64,000 bases of DNA, taken from the NCBI GenBank assembly GCA_037367405.1, contig JAZKJV010009618.1, forward strand, positions 372,001 to 436,000, read 5' to 3'. The notes below the pieces were generated by a model, which saw only the letters and a program-made list of their open reading frames with translations, did not search any database and had not been told where the DNA came from. The DNA comes from Ottelia alismoides (Eukaryota > Streptophyta > Magnoliopsida > Alismatales > Hydrocharitaceae). Positions 33,670 to 45,971 of this stretch are shown in pieces (positions within the stretch are counted from its first letter, which is position 1; each line of letters starts with the position of its first letter). The position numbers and the translations under genes are program-made.

Positions 33670-34609
33670 AGTGAAGTAGTATGTAAGTGGGTATCCTGAG
33701 CACTTGATCCTACCCTTCCGTAGTGCTGTAGGCATGTTAGATTCTTTAGAGGAACATGTTGTAGGAAACTATCACTGAGTATCTGAGTCTTGCAAAGTGA
33801 AATCACTACCAGTTCATAAGTAAATATGAAATGATTAATATTTACCACTGCTTGCTAGATTGGATAGGTAGTGAGGTAGGGGGTTGATCTGTGTATGATT
33901 TGGTCTCATGTTATAGATCCTAGTAAAGTAGGAGGCATGGTTTGCCAGCATAAAAGTGACGAAAGGAGTTGGAAGGCTCAAAACATGGTTCATCTCAGAT
34001 TAAATTGTGCTCCAGTGTTGGAAGGCTCAAAACACGGTTCATCTCAGATTAAATTGCGCTCCAGTGGTAGTGGAAAAAAGTGGCGATGGAGGTTGACTAT
34101 TCGTTGAAGATAACTCTTGGTGCTCAGTGAGATCCTCTGATGGGGATTCTCCTAGTGGAAGGAATGGCATGTGATCTAGAAGTGGTGATGGCAATGATAA
34201 AGCATGACAAGTCAATCGACATCGAGGATGCGATGCGGCTCTCCTTGTGTATGTGGTGTGGATGAAGAGGAGGTGGCGATGTTCCTTTCTACTAAATGGA
34301 GGGGTTGTTCCTTGATATAAACCCTCCTTTCGAGATGGTGCCAAAGTGGTAGGCCCCAAGTGGATGGTATTGATCCAAGGGGTCCTGGTGCGATTCATAT
34401 GGTTGGATTCAATAAAGGAAGCAACATTGTCCCCAGTGGGAACGATGGAGGAGGTGCTATGAACTGGGTTGAACGTCGGATGAGGTTCTATAAACGACAA
34501 AGAGGGGTGGGAGGTGCTGGTGGTGTTGCCTGGATTTCTGTGATCCCAACCACCATCGATGGTCTATTGTGTTGGACGATCAACATTCCTCCTGAATTTT
34601 GAGTTGGTA
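33670..34609. other. no recognised gene; contains a 49-bp tandem duplication
   Basis: 33969-34017 and 34018-34066 are tandem copies (GGAAGGCTCAAAACAYGG...CTCCAGTG) with two differences. Frames of 70-153 codons exist on both strands but show no domain. The composition resembles untranslated or gag-like LINE/LTR sequence. Confidence 0.5.
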
Positions 34610-34617
34610 GCCAAAAT

Positions 34618-35252
34618 CAATGTTGTAGAAGTCGACTAACTAGCGCAACTAATCGATCCGACTAGTCTTGTCGATGGGTTTGTAGATTGACTATTGACAA
34701 CTGGGTCAATAATTGGTTGGTCGACTATTCGAATCGATTAATCGAATGATTTTTACTTAAACATACTATTTTTTGCTTTTTGAAAGCAAATTTCATTTAA
34801 GATGCTTAATGCTTGATTTGAATCCAATTGCTTCTTTTATTTCATTGTGTTATTTCAAAAAATCTGTAAATATATTTACATATAACAAAATATATAATTA
34901 ATTTATATAAAAATGGCAAAGCCTCCTCCCACTATAAGTATGATCGACTACATGAATTCTTGCTCAAATCTATGTTGAAAGATTCAAATATTTTTTATGC
35001 TAGCTGTTGAGTACTTAACACAACCCCCACAAGAAGGGGGATTTGAACCCTGGTCTTTTGCGGTGGTAGGCACACCGCACTAACGCCATAACATTTAAGT
35101 GGGTACATATAATTGATTTATATAATTTAAAATTATTTAAAAAATACAAAATTGGCCCAAGTTCGAGTAAACCTTATTAGTCGCATGCTGCGACTAATCT
35201 TTAGTCAGGGATCCGACCGACTGGATACTGGTTATCAACTTTTGCAATCTTG
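34618..35252. mobile_element. hAT-like non-autonomous element, GACTAGTCGG class, copy 2 (635 bp)
   Basis: Termini read inward are CAATGTTGTAGAAGTCGAC and CAAGATTGCAAAAGTTGA. Flanks GCCAAAAT (34610-34617) and GTCGAAAT (35253-35260) match 6 of 8. Subterminal palindromes include AATCGATTAATCGA (34733) and AGTCGCATGCTGCGACT (35180). The AT-rich middle carries a nested SINE (34911-35106). Confidence 0.78.
34911..35106 (-). mobile_element. tRNA-derived SINE, copy 2
   Basis: A target duplication of 19 bp (34892-34910 and 35107-35125) with one mismatch, ATATAATT(A/G)ATTTATATAA. On the minus strand, box B GGTTCAAATCC (about 35056-35046) and the 3' end CTTATAGTGGGAGGAGGC (about 34938-34921) match copy 1. 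Nested in a hAT-like element. Confidence 0.85.
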
Positions 35253-35260
35253 GTCGAAAT

Positions 35261-38200
35261 TGATGCTTATCTCGTGACGATGGCAGTGGCAGAGGAGAAG
35301 CGACCATTGTTCAAAAAGTTGGTACGGGTGGTTGCAAGCTGCCTATCCGTTGAAACGTAGTCCAAACATAATTCACCTTTCAAGATATTTTCTCTAAGAA
35401 AGTGATGCCTAACATCAATGTGTTTTGTCCTATAATGATTGATAGAGCTGGTGTTGTCACACAGTATTTTATTCCTGCTATAACCGAAGTCGGAAAGCGT
35501 GTTTTTCATCCAAAGTAATTGAGAACATGTTAGAGTTGTGACTATACTTCGCTTCGATAGTAAATAGAGCCACATAAGTTTGCTTTTGGAAAACAAAGAA
35601 ACAAGAGTGTTACTCATGAACTGGCAGATGCCACTTGTACTTTTCCAATTCGTATAATTGCCAATATAATCTGCATCGCTAAATGCAAATAATTCTAATG
35701 AATGCATCTTCAGATAAAACAAACCCAATTATTTTGTAAAGAATATATCGGATTTGCTCGCAGTTAGATAAAGCAAAGAATCGTTCATACCTTTGTATAA
35801 CCATTGGTCGACATGCTTATCAGGCTCTTTACAGTCGAGGTAAGTTGCCGGAGCAATCAAAGTAGACTTCCTTGAGACTTTGTCGAAGCCAAACTTTACT
35901 AGTATCTCCTTCATGTACTTTTGTTGTGAAAAGAGTGTACAAACTCTTATCTGGTTGGTCTGTAACCCTAAGAAAAACTTGAGTTCTCCCGTCACGCTCT
36001 TCTTGTATTGTTCCTGCATGGCTTGAGAGAAATCCTCACAAAGAATTGCATTAGTGGATCCAAACACAATATCATCAACATAAATTTGCGCAACCAGTAA
36101 ATTAAACAAAACATACTTCACAAATAAGGTACAATCTACTTTATTTACCTATTGTGAAACCTGAGGTGAGAAGGAAAGTTCTGAGTCGGTCATACCACGT
36201 TCGAGGAGCTTGCTTAAGTTTGTAAAGGTCTTTCCTGAGCTTAAAAACATGTTCTGGTCTCGAGGAATCTTCAAAATCGGGAGGTTGCTTGGCATAAACT
36301 TCTTATTTAATGAAGCCATTTAAGAAGGTGCTTTTAACATCCATTTGATACAGCTTGATTCCCTTGAAACAAGTGAAAGCTAACAACATTCTGATTGATT
36401 CAATCTTTGCAACATGTGCATAGATTTTGTCGAAATCGATCTCTTCCTGCTGAGTATATCCCTGAGCAACAATTCATGCCTTGTTCCTGACAATTGTCAC
36501 TGACTCATCCAATTTGCTCTCAAAAATCTACATGGTTCCAATAACCATGTGGTTTTCAGGTTTAGGCACAAGCTCCCATACAAGATTTCTCCTAAATTGA
36601 ACAAATTCATCTTGCATTACCATTAGCCAAGAATCAACGTTGCAAGAATCGTCAATAGCCTTCGGCTCCATTGAGGATACAAATGCAGATAACACAAATG
36701 AATTTAAGTGTGATATTGTTTGGATTCCTTCAGAGATGTCCCCAATCACCATCTCCTTTCGGTGATATTTGACAAAGCTAAAATCCTTGGGTAGTTCATG
36801 AGAATCACTATTCTTAGGGATGCTAGAAGGATCTATTTGAGCATCTTCCTCAAATTCTAATTCCTATAGCTGAGGAGTCTTGCTGAAGTTCTCATCAAAC
36901 GAAACGTTGACTGCTTACATGACAATCATTGTTTTCTTATTGAATAGCTTGTAAGCTTGCTTTTTGAAGAGCAACCTAAGAAGATTTCCTCCTCACTTTC
37001 GATCAAACTTGTCAATGCTATCTTTAGTGTTAAGAACATAGCATTTAATTCCAAAAACACGGAAATAGCCTATCCTTGGTAAGCATCCAAAATAGAGCTC
37101 AAAATGTGTCTTCTTTAATCCTGGTCGGATCAAAGTCCTATATATAACATAACATGCTGTGTTTACTGCCTCTGCTTAAAAATATCTAGGCAGATCTAAT
37201 TTACATAGCTTTCTACGGGCATATTCCTAAAGAGTGCGATTTTTTCGTCCAACTATGTCGTTCTGCGTTGCTGTTCTGGGTGCACAAAACTCAGGCTTGA
37301 TCCTAGCTTTAGCACAATAGTAAGAAAAATTCTCATTCTCGAATTCCCTATCATTTTCACTTCTTAACTTAGTGATGATAGATCTATGTTTGTTTTGAAT
37401 TCGTTTAGCTAGTTTCTCAAACTTGGATAAAGCTAAATCCTTGGATGAAATGAACAAAACCCAAGTATAATGTGAGCAGTCATGTACTACAACAAAATTG
37501 TAGCGACAATCACTTTAACTTTCGGATTTTATGGGTTCAAATAAATTTAAGTGTAAAAGCTTTAATGGCTTGGCTGAGCTAATGTGCTTTTTGGACTTCA
37601 GGGATTTTTTTATGGAGTTTTCTTAATTCGTATGATGAACACATTGTTTACCTTCCTATCAGATAGCTTAGGAAGACTTGTAACTAAGCCATGTTTGCTA
37701 ATTTTATGGATTTAGTTCATGTGACCTAATGTTTTATGCCAGTGTAAGGGTTCTTGTGCTGCCGGGAGGCAATCTAGCGATGAAATGGGTTCTTGTGCTG
37801 TCGGGAGGCAATCTAGCGATGAACACTCGTTAAATCTAAATATGTAGATACTTTTGTGCCTATTTCTCTTAAGCAACAAATCTAGTATGTCTTCCTTAAA
37901 AACTTCAAAACTAGAATATGAAAACACTACTTTAAGACCCTTATCGATGACATGAGGCACACTCAAAAGATTCTGCTTCTGATCGTCAAAGGCTAACACG
38001 ACTAATAGAAGTTACATGGTTTTCGATCGTATATTCGCTAACTATCATACCTTTGCAGTTGCCAAAACTGTTGTTGCCAAAAGTGACAGTCTCACTAGCT
38101 TTGGCTTTGATGTTGAGGAAGAGACCTTTGTCTCTGGTTATGTGACGCGATCATTCGCTGTCCATGACCCACTTGTCGGTACAGTCTTGCTTGGTGTCCT

Positions 38201-39699
38201 GTAAAATACGGTCTGGTTATGAATGAACATTTTATTTGTCTTCTTTATATAACCCTAGGTTCTGCAAAATAAGTAACGAGTTTCTTTAGTACCCATTGCT
38301 TGCGGGTCCTTGGAGGGTTACTATGGTTTCGTGGATTTCTCCTTGGTTCCATAATCTTCTTGGCTTTAACTTGAACTTGAAATTTCTTAACAATTAAAAC
38401 ATGCTTCTCCATCTTAACAGACTTGAACTACTGCCCTTTTATAGGTTGTATCCTAACCCATACTTAGATTTACTACGAAGATTACCTAATAGTAATTTGT
38501 ATAAGTTCTCCTTACCTTTAGTGAACTTTGCTAAGTCATTAACTATGGTGTTTGCATTTTATTTTAGTTCACCTATATTAGTTTCTAGGTTATTTATGTT
38601 TGTCTTGAGCAGTTTAATTTCAGATTCGTGTTGTTTATCAGAAAGAGACAAATTAGATGTGAGTTTTCTAATGTGATCTTTTAGAGAGCTAGTCTCTTTT
38701 GAATGATCTTCTAATTTGGTGCATGCAATTAATTTTAGCACTTTGTTTTTCTTTTTCTAATTTTACCACTAAACTATACAATTCAGAAATAGCTTCTTGC
38801 AAGTCATCTACATATGGTTCTTCAGAAGTTACCTTTTTATCTTCGAGAGCCATGAGCCTGAGCAAGGCTTCTTCTTTGCATGAGTCGTCTGACCTGCTTT
38901 CAGAAGATGTTGATGCATCAAAGTCGGAGTCGGAGGAATCCCGAGTAGCTTGAGATGCTTTTCTGTTATGATACTTGCGATGGTGTCTGTGACCTTTATC
39001 TGTTCTTCCTTGACTATCTTCTTGCCTTTGCTTGTGTCGTGTCTTCGAGGCTCTTGAGTGCTTCTCTTGAGGAGTAGACATTCTTTCTTTAAGTGTCCAT
39101 TCTTTTTGTCTTTGAAGCACTTGAGATCACTTCCTTTCTTAACGTTGTTTCTTTTGATGAACTTTTTGAACTTCCATGTGAGCATAGACAGGTCTTCATC
39201 CGTGCTGTCTTCCGAAGTTGATGTTGCCTGACAGGTCTTCCAGGTGAACTTTTTGACTTCGGCTTCTACTTCAGATGCCTGAGTCTTTTCAACTACATAG
39301 GCTAAGAGTTTGCCTATAAGTTCGTCAACTGGGAGAGTGTTGACGTCGTTTGCTTCCTTGTTAACAGTAACAGTTGTGTTCCAGACATGTGTTAGAGATC
39401 TGAGTATCTTCTTTACCAATTCTGGACCCTTGATCTCAACCTTGAGATTCTTGAGATTGTTGATGATTGATGAGAATCGTATACATATCTCTGATATATT
39501 CTCCCATCTTGAATAGCTTGTATCTCTGTTGCTGCAGATTGACTTGAGATTCCTGAAGATGTCATTCCTTCGTACACGGCACTAAGGTTGCTCCATATTT
39601 TATATGTAGTTTTGCAAGCTGACACATGGTTGAACTCATCTACTGTAATAGCACAAAAGATGGTGTTCATCGCCTTTGAATTGTGCCTAGCTTTCTTAC
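35261..39699 (-). pseudogene. SIRE-like Copia H: pol and most of gag
   Basis: Minus strand. gag: KAMNTIFCAITVDEFNHVSA (39670-39600), MVKKILRSLTHVWNTTVTVN (39419), DLKCFKDKKNGHLKKEC knuckle (39130), charged coiled-coil-like tail (38740-38560). Pre-integrase LHWHKTLGHMN (37730-37712, at the end of a frame from 37999). Integrase scrap KIQNKHRSIITKLRSENDRE and EFCAPRTATQNDIVGRKNRT (37400-37230). RT active site IYVDDIVFGSTNAI (36085-36045). RNase H FSDADYIGNYTNWKSTSGIC and CSQLLWMKNTLSDFGYS (35680-35460). Stops are many. The left end, with the 3' LTR, is replaced by other repeats. Confidence 0.82.
37748..37825 (-). repeat. 39-bp in-frame tandem duplication in Copia H
   Basis: 37748-37786 and 37787-37825 differ at only a few bases. 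On the minus strand they encode SLDCLPTAQEPI / SLDCLPAAQEPL just before the HWHKTLGH pre-integrase motif. The duplication keeps the frame. Confidence 0.85.
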
Positions 39700-39844
39700 T
39701 GTTGGAGAAAAATGAAATTGCTTGTTTATTAGAGGGACCCCAGGACTCTCTTCTATAGGAGAAAAGCATTGGGTAAATATCATGAGAGATACATAAGAAA
39801 AATAAACTATGAAATAACTCCAAAGATATATAACTATTTCAACA
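39700..39844 (-). repeat. 3' LTR of Copia I
   Basis: TGTTGGAGAAAAATG...TATTTCAACA. It differs from the right LTR by scattered substitutions and short indels. On the minus strand it holds the promoter-like CTATAGAAGAGAG where the other copy has CTATATAAGAGAG. Confidence 0.92.
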
Positions 39845-39851
39845 CTCCCCC

Positions 39852-41348
39852 TTAAGTTGGAGCATATATGTCTATCATGCTCAGCTTGGAACATCTTTGG
39901 AAAGGGCCTCGAGTAAGAGCTTTGGTGAATATATTTGTAGTCTGATCTCCATTGGGAACATGAGTGGTGGATATGATAACCTTCTGGATCATGTCTCTGG
40001 TGTAGTGGAAATCCACCTCTATATGTTTTGTACGTTTGTGGAATGCATGATTATTTGCAATAAAGAGTGTTGCCTGATTGTTACATAGAAGCTGCATAGG
40101 AAGAGGTACATCAACTGCAAGATCAGTCAAAACCGACCTGATCCATATCACCTTTGTGCTTCCCTGAGCCATAGCCCTATATTCAGACTCTGCACTAGAT
40201 CTAGCATTAGCAACCACTGTCTGCTTCTTACTTTTCATGACACGAGTGAGCTGCCAACAAAAATAGCAAAACCAGAAGTAGACTTTCTGCCCTAGGACAT
40301 CCTGCATAATCTGTGTCTGCACATGCTGTCACATCAAGAGAGGTGCCTCTGCTGAATATAAGGCCAGTGCCTAGTGAAGACTTCAAATATCTCAAAATCA
40401 TATAGTCAGCATACATATGAACCTTCCTGAGCTGCTCCATGAAATGACTCACCTTGCTCACCGCAAAGGATATATCTGGCCTGGTGATGGTAGCATATAG
40501 TAGTTTCCTAACCAGTTCTCTGTATCTTTTCTTGTCTATCTCCTCAGTGTCATCATCATATAATCTCATACTTGGATCCATAGGAGTAGTAGCAGGCTTG
40601 CACCCTGTCATACATGTCTCTATTAGCAGATCGGTAACGAACTTCCTCTGGATCATCACAAGACCACGTTGGTTCCTGGTGGACTTTAGTCCAAGAAAGT
40701 ATCGAAGATTGCCAAGGTCTTTGGTCACAAACAGTTGACTTAGGAACTCCTTGACTGACTTAATACCCTGCTCATCGTCACCTGTGACAATAATACCATC
40801 AACATGGATGAGAATCAACAATACCTTTCTGCGTCCTCTGAACAAAAAGTGTGTGATCCGCATTGGACCAGGCAAACCTCTGATGCTTTATCAACTCTGA
40901 AAGCTTCTGGTATCAAGCTCTCGGATTCTGCTTTAGGCCGTAAATAGCTTTGTGGAGCCTACACACCTTCTGAGACTCCCTCTCAGCAGCAAACCATGGT
41001 GGCTGCTGCTTATAAACCTCCTCCTGTAGATCTCCATAAAGAAACACATTCTTTACTTCCAGTTGGTAAAGAGGCCAGTCCTGTGAAACACCAACAAATA
41101 GAAGAATGCGTAATGTTGAGTAGCTGGCCATTGGAGAGAAGGTATCCTGATAATCCACCTCATAAGTCTGATTGAACCCATGTGCCACAAGCATTGCCTT
41201 GTAGCGATCCACATTGCCATCTGCTCGCTGCTTCACCATAAAGATCCATTTGCATCCTACAACAGATGCACCTGGAGGGGCAGAAACAACACTCCAGGTG
41301 CCACAAGACTGCAAAGCGGTCATCTCCTCCTCCGTGGCAAGTTGCCAA
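39852..41348 (-). pseudogene. Copia I reverse transcriptase and RNase H
   Basis: RT: ALQSCGTWSVVSAPPGASVV, VKNVFLYGDLQEEVYKQQPP (41060-41000), active site VDGIIVTGDDEQGIKSV (40800-40755), where the family YVDD reads HVDG, so the second catalytic Asp is lost. FVTKDLGNLRYFLGLK follows. RNase H: CADTDYAGCP, SAESEYRAMAQGSTKVIWIR and HIEVDFHYTRDMIQKVIIST. Frames break near 40900 and 40270. Confidence 0.88.
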
Positions 41349-41377
41349 CTGCTATCCTGAATGGCTTGCTGATATGT

Positions 41378-43162
41378 TCACGGGATAATAATAACTGAAA
41401 GGCTTGTAACAAACCTCCTGTACTCCTCTGTTAGATGGTCCAAGGAAACATGCGCCGCCAGAGGATATGTAGCACAATTACGACGTGGCTTCCTTAAGGC
41501 AATAGGTACATCGAGGTCATCAACCTCTCTATTCTCTGGCAGCAGTTCCTCCTTTGTAGTATCATGTGGATCAAGCATAGCACCAGTGCCATCAGTAGAA
41601 ATAATGTGTTCACTACATACATGGGGCATGCTGGATGACGGGGAAGGCGTAGGAGCAGAGAGACGAGTAGAGGACATGCGAATGTAAAACTGAGGTAGGA
41701 ACTAAGTCTGGACAGCCAAAGGTGGAGATGGTGGAGGTGAAGGTGACTGAGACTCAACATGAGTGGTTCTCGTGATGATAACGGAGGTGGTGGAATAAAG
41801 ATATCCTCACTAGAGTCAGCACTAGACAAGCTGTCACTTGAGGAGAAAAATACATAATAGACTCAAAAAATTGACATCATCACTCACATAATATTTTCTC
41901 CCAACATGATCAAAACATCGATACCCTTTTTGGGTAAGAGAATGACCGACGAACAAACATTTGACAGCTCCAGGAGAGAGCTTGTCGCGACCAGGAGTAA
42001 AATTGTGGACAAAAGCAATCGATCCAAATTTCTGGGGGTAAGGGAGAATAAGTCCTCAGGAAACACAATCAAGAAAGGAACTTTTTCTCCAAGGATAGTA
42101 GACAGCATGCGGTTCATCAAGTACCATGCAGTGAGAACCGCATCACCATAGAACGAATGAGGAGCTCGACTCTAAATCAAAATTGTCCTCCTGACATCCA
42201 AAAGATGACGGTGTTTGCGTTCAGCAACACCATTCTGCTGTGAAGTGTAAGCACACAAAGTCTGATGAACAACACAACCAATAGATCTAAGAAAATAAGA
42301 TAACTGTAGAGAACTCCAAGGCATTGTCAGTGCAAATAAATTTCACATCCGTAGAAAAAATATTCTTAATCTCAATAAGAAAAGATTTGATAACAGGACC
42401 AGCTTCAGACTTATTCTTCATCAGAAATACCCAAGATACTAATCTAGAAAAATCATCTACAACGACTATATAAAATTGATGTCCCTGATGATCGGGAACA
42501 CGACTAGGACCCTTGATATCAAAGTGAACCAACTCAAACATCTGACCACTGTGACGACTCGGAAAAGAGGAACGATAGTGCTTCCCAAGCTGACACGCCT
42601 CACACTCCAAGCTAGTACGAGTAGAGATCTGCGGGAGGACGTGACACAACTTCTGCAGAGGAAGGTGTCCAAAGTGAAGATGCCACGTAAACGGGGAAAC
42701 ATATCCGGAAGGGATAGTAGCAACCCCCGAACAAGGAGGTTGGACAAGTCTGTACAGTCCCCTCTACTCACGGCCACATCCAATCACCGTGCCTGTGAGT
42801 ATGTCCTGAAACAAAAGAGAAGAAGGATCAAATATGACACGAAAATAAAAATCTTTTGCAATCTGACTAATAGACAAAAGATTCATCTGAAATGCTGGAG
42901 CATGTAAGACATTCTGCAAACGTATCGACGGAGCTAGAACAATCTCCCCCTCTCCAACAATGGGTAGATGAACCCCATTGACAATCACCACTGGTCTACC
43001 TGAAGGGATAGATCTGTAAGAAGTAAACTGTGGTCGATCGCCACACATATGATGAGATGCTCTAGAGTCCGTGATCCAGTCAAACAAATCTGAACTGCTA
43101 CTGCTAGTAAGGGCGTAAGCAATACCTGACGAGCTCGAAGAGCCTCTAGCAATGTGTGACAT
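41378..43162 (-). pseudogene. Copia I protease and integrase
   Basis: Protease WITDSRASHHMCGDRPQF near 43080; DSG is DSR as in Copia F. Then MNLLSISQIAKDF, pre-integrase CHVLPQISTRTSLECEACQL and GKHYRSSFPS (42650-42560). Integrase core DIKGPSRVPDHQGHQFYIVV then DDFS and FICTDNALEF (42350-42320). The QNGV region is near 42240. Frameshifts between blocks. The C-terminal variable region (41829-41400) is proline/serine-rich. Confidence 0.85.
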
Positions 43163-44057
43163 CTGAAGACCCTGCGGGCGAAGTAGTAGGAGTAATCATC
43201 ATCTCTCGCAACCTGGAAACAATATCATTAAAGCGTACATCATGAGCCGAAGCAGGTGTGGAAGTAGGCTCGATCTGCTCAGCAACTCGGACAGAGGCAG
43301 GATACCCATGCTTCTGATAGCATGTCTCCTCAGAATGATCGGGATGGTGGCAATGTGAACATGGACCTCGCTGACGACCTCCTCCTCGACCACGTGTTCC
43401 TCGGCCACAGAACTGCAAAGTACCCCCTCCGCCACGAGAGGCTACCATAGCAGGAGTTTGAGCCGCAGTAGTAGAGGATGTAGTAATTCTGCTCAACTTC
43501 TTGTAAACTTCCTCCATCAGAGGTATCGTCTCTCCAGTAAGTAGTTTAGTACGTGCTGCATCGTACTCAGAGTCCAGATATGACAAAAATATGCCTGTCA
43601 TAGTTGCATTCCGATACACCTGTTGTTGCTCAGTGCTAGTAGTAATAGGCATGAAGCTATGCAGACACTCAAACCTGCCTCTAAGATGCGAGAAGTGTGC
43701 ATGAAGAGGTCGACCATTCTGCTTTGTCAAAAAAATATCAAACTGCAACTGTAAAATTTTGCTCTCATTTTTCGCCTGCCCATACGTGGCTGCTAAGATA
43801 TCCCACATAGCTTTTGCTGTGGGCTGATTGACAATATCATTGGCAATCTCCATGGTGAGCGTCCCAGAGAGCCAAGTACGAGCATAGGCATCATCTTGCT
43901 TCCAAGAAGCACAGTCTTGTCCTCCGGCTCTGGATCCGTCAGAATGTGCTTCTTGTTATTGCACTGCATCAGGGTGCGAAACTGCATGGACCACAACTCG
44001 TAGTTGCTCCCATCCATCTTCACGATGGGAAAAAACATCACCCTTGTTCTCTGACAT
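43146..44057 (-). pseudogene. Copia I gag
   Basis: The start is the ATG at 44057 (MSENKGDVFF). Then VKMDGSNYELWSMQFRTLMQ, and after a frame change MEIANDIVNQPTAKAMWDIL and AATYGQAKNESKILQLQFDI. The RGRGGGRQRGPCSHC box ends in the zinc knuckle CSHCHHPDHSEETC (43360-43320). An open frame of 235 codons covers 43853-43146. It would coat the retrotransposon RNA. Confidence 0.87.
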
Positions 44058-44214
44058 GGTAGCAAGAACGCCGACATCCGGAACAAAACTGATGAGTATA
44101 CCATTCTAAATGAGTCTACACAATCACATATAGAGGATTGGTTGTATTTGTAGACTCATACAACCATCCTCATCTCCTGTTGTTGTAGGCTGGGCCGTAC
44201 GGGCGCAAAGAGCA

Positions 44215-44400
44215 GCGACACACACAGATGCACGAAAGATGCGCACAGATGCATGCTAGATGCACACAAGATGCACGCAGATGTGCGCAGATGCACACCA
44301 GATGGGCGCTGGTGCGCATAGGTTGCACGTAGATATGCGCAGATGCACACCAGATGCACGTAGGGTGCACACAGATACGCGTAGATGCATGGCAGATGCG
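44215..44400. repeat. Degenerate AGATGCACAC tandem repeat in the leader of Copia I
   Basis: About 15 imperfect 11-13-bp units such as AGATGCACACC and AGATGCGTGC, between PBS and gag. The related Copia J has the same kind of tract at 61600-61870. It has no open frame on the coding strand that resembles gag. Confidence 0.75.
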
Positions 44401-44641
44401 TGCAAGGAGTGGTGCACTGGGCACACGGTGCCACGGGAGGCTGGGCGACACGAGGGGCTGTCGGCGCGCGCCGGGGGGGGGGGGGTGTGGTGTTGCCTGT
44501 GGGTCTGCGTGTGCGGGGGTGGCTGGCGGTGCGGAGGAGGCCTCTTGTCGGTGGAGGCACGTGAGGGAGGGGGGCGTGTAGGGTTAGGGTTAGGGTGGGA
44601 TGATACAGGAACCCTGATCTAGGACCGTTGCTCCATTACCA

Positions 44642-44784
44642 TGTTGGAGAAAATGAAATTGCTTGTTTATTAGAGGGACGCCACGGCTCTCTTATATAGG
44701 AGAAAACCACTGGATAGATATCATGAGAGGTACATAAAAAAATAAACTATGAAATAACACCAAAGATATATAACTATTTCAACA
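44642..44784 (-). repeat. 5' LTR of Copia I
   Basis: TGTTGGAGAAAATG...TATTTCAACA. On the minus strand it contains CTATATAAGAGAGCC, a TATA-type promoter. The CTTAC target duplication follows at 44785. Confidence 0.92.
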
Positions 44785-45028
44785 CTTACCAGTATCAGAA
44801 AGAACGCTTCCAACAACTGGTCTTGTGTACTTAGTTTCTAAGATATTGCAGACGTCAATATCAATAATTGTAAGAAGATTTGAATGTCTACCTTTCCAAT
44901 TGTTGTAATTTGTACTGTTGAAGTGCGATGGCCTGACATTGGACTGGCTTTCAAAATCCTTGCTTGCTATAGCTGCCATATGTATCCTTGAGGAGTGACT
45001 TCAAGATATTGAACATGGCTCTGATACC
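44785..45028 (-). pseudogene. Copia H gag N-terminus and primer-binding site
   Basis: ATG at 44979 opens MAAIASKDFESQSNVRPSHF, then NSTNYNNWKGRHSNLLTIID, typical of SIRE-like gag. The frame is cut by Copia I at 44784 and resumes at 39699. The reverse complement of 45017-45028 is TGGTATCAGAGC (PBS). Confidence 0.82.
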
Positions 45029-45031
45029 AAA

Positions 45032-45971
45032 TGTGCGTATTGGGATCGTGGCACCATTGGAGGATGGGGTGAATAGTGGTTCAATGCAGTTTAAAAAATC
45101 TTCGCGAAATAATCACCAAGCACCGAAACAATAGACCAAGCAATCTAATCAACATACTTGCACGATATTTTAGCATGGAAAGCCACCTGAGTAAAAATCA
45201 CGACCTGAGTCTTCCTGACTTGAGAATTCTTGAGTGACCAAGCTAATCAACTGCTTCATTAAAGCGTGAGATATTTACGTAAGAATTCATAGATAATAGC
45301 ACAACAATTATATCAGAGATATCACATGGTGATAATCAATTTCAAACAAGTAATAAGTATCACCTCGCTGTGAAGGGATGCCAAAAAAACTCTAACAACT
45401 ATCAGAACTTGAAGAACGACTACCGATTGAACTCTGCTGAACTGAAAACTTGCTTCACAGTTTTTATACCAATAACATTCTTCTCGAAAGATCGAACAAA
45501 TAGATGAACACGAGAAAGAATATCGAGGAAGTCACTCAGAGAGAGCTTCTTGCTTTTCCAGAGAAAATAAGAATGATTGCTTGAATGGTGTATGTTCCAA
45601 CAATGGGTATGTGGTCTCTTATATAGGAGCTCAAGAAAAATGACCGTTGGAAACAGAATAGGCATGAAATCAAAGATGATTTCCTCATATGATCGATCGG
45701 GTCAAATAACATGATCGATCAATTGAAGAGCAATGCTCGATCAATTGATGACCGTTTGAATGGAATTCAAAATATGATTAATAACTTCAGATATAGTATG
45801 ATCGATAAGACATGATTGATCAATGAAATACACATAATCGATAAGTGATGGTCGATCAGTGTTAAGCTGAGATCCACACTTGCAGGCGTACAATCACAAA
45901 GAGTATGCGAGCGACTACGATATAACTTGTGTGTGTCATCTTTAAAATTACGGAGAAACAAAGAACTAACA
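45032..45971 (-). repeat. Probable 5' LTR of Copia H, about 940 bp
   Basis: It begins TGTGCGTATTGGGATCG just right of the PBS and could end AAGAACTAACA at 45971. Length suits SIRE-type LTRs. The interior has several TCGATCAATTGATC-like palindromes (45695-45860). No second LTR survives, so the right end is inferred. Confidence 0.5.

Larger units (their letters stand above)
39700..44784 (-). mobile_element. Copia retrotransposon I (5085 bp), inserted in Copia H gag
   Basis: LTRs 39700-39844 (145 bp) and 44642-44784 (143 bp), with a perfect CTTAC target duplication (39695-39699 and 44785-44789). Minus-strand order gag, protease, integrase, RT, RNase H. Polypurine tract (complement of 39845-39858) beside the 3' LTR. 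The PBS is altered to TGGTAATGGAGC. gag resumes in host Copia H on both sides. ORFs are long but broken in several places, so it is recent yet inactive. Confidence 0.93.

Noticed and set aside
33895..34602. Possible small genes in frames of 70-153 codons
   Set aside because: Overlapping frames on both strands, no domain, and a tandem duplication inside one of them.
44260..44622. 120-codon frame with ADAHQMGAGAHR-like repeats
   Set aside because: Translation of the degenerate AGATGCACAC leader repeat of Copia I, on the strand opposite its coding sense.
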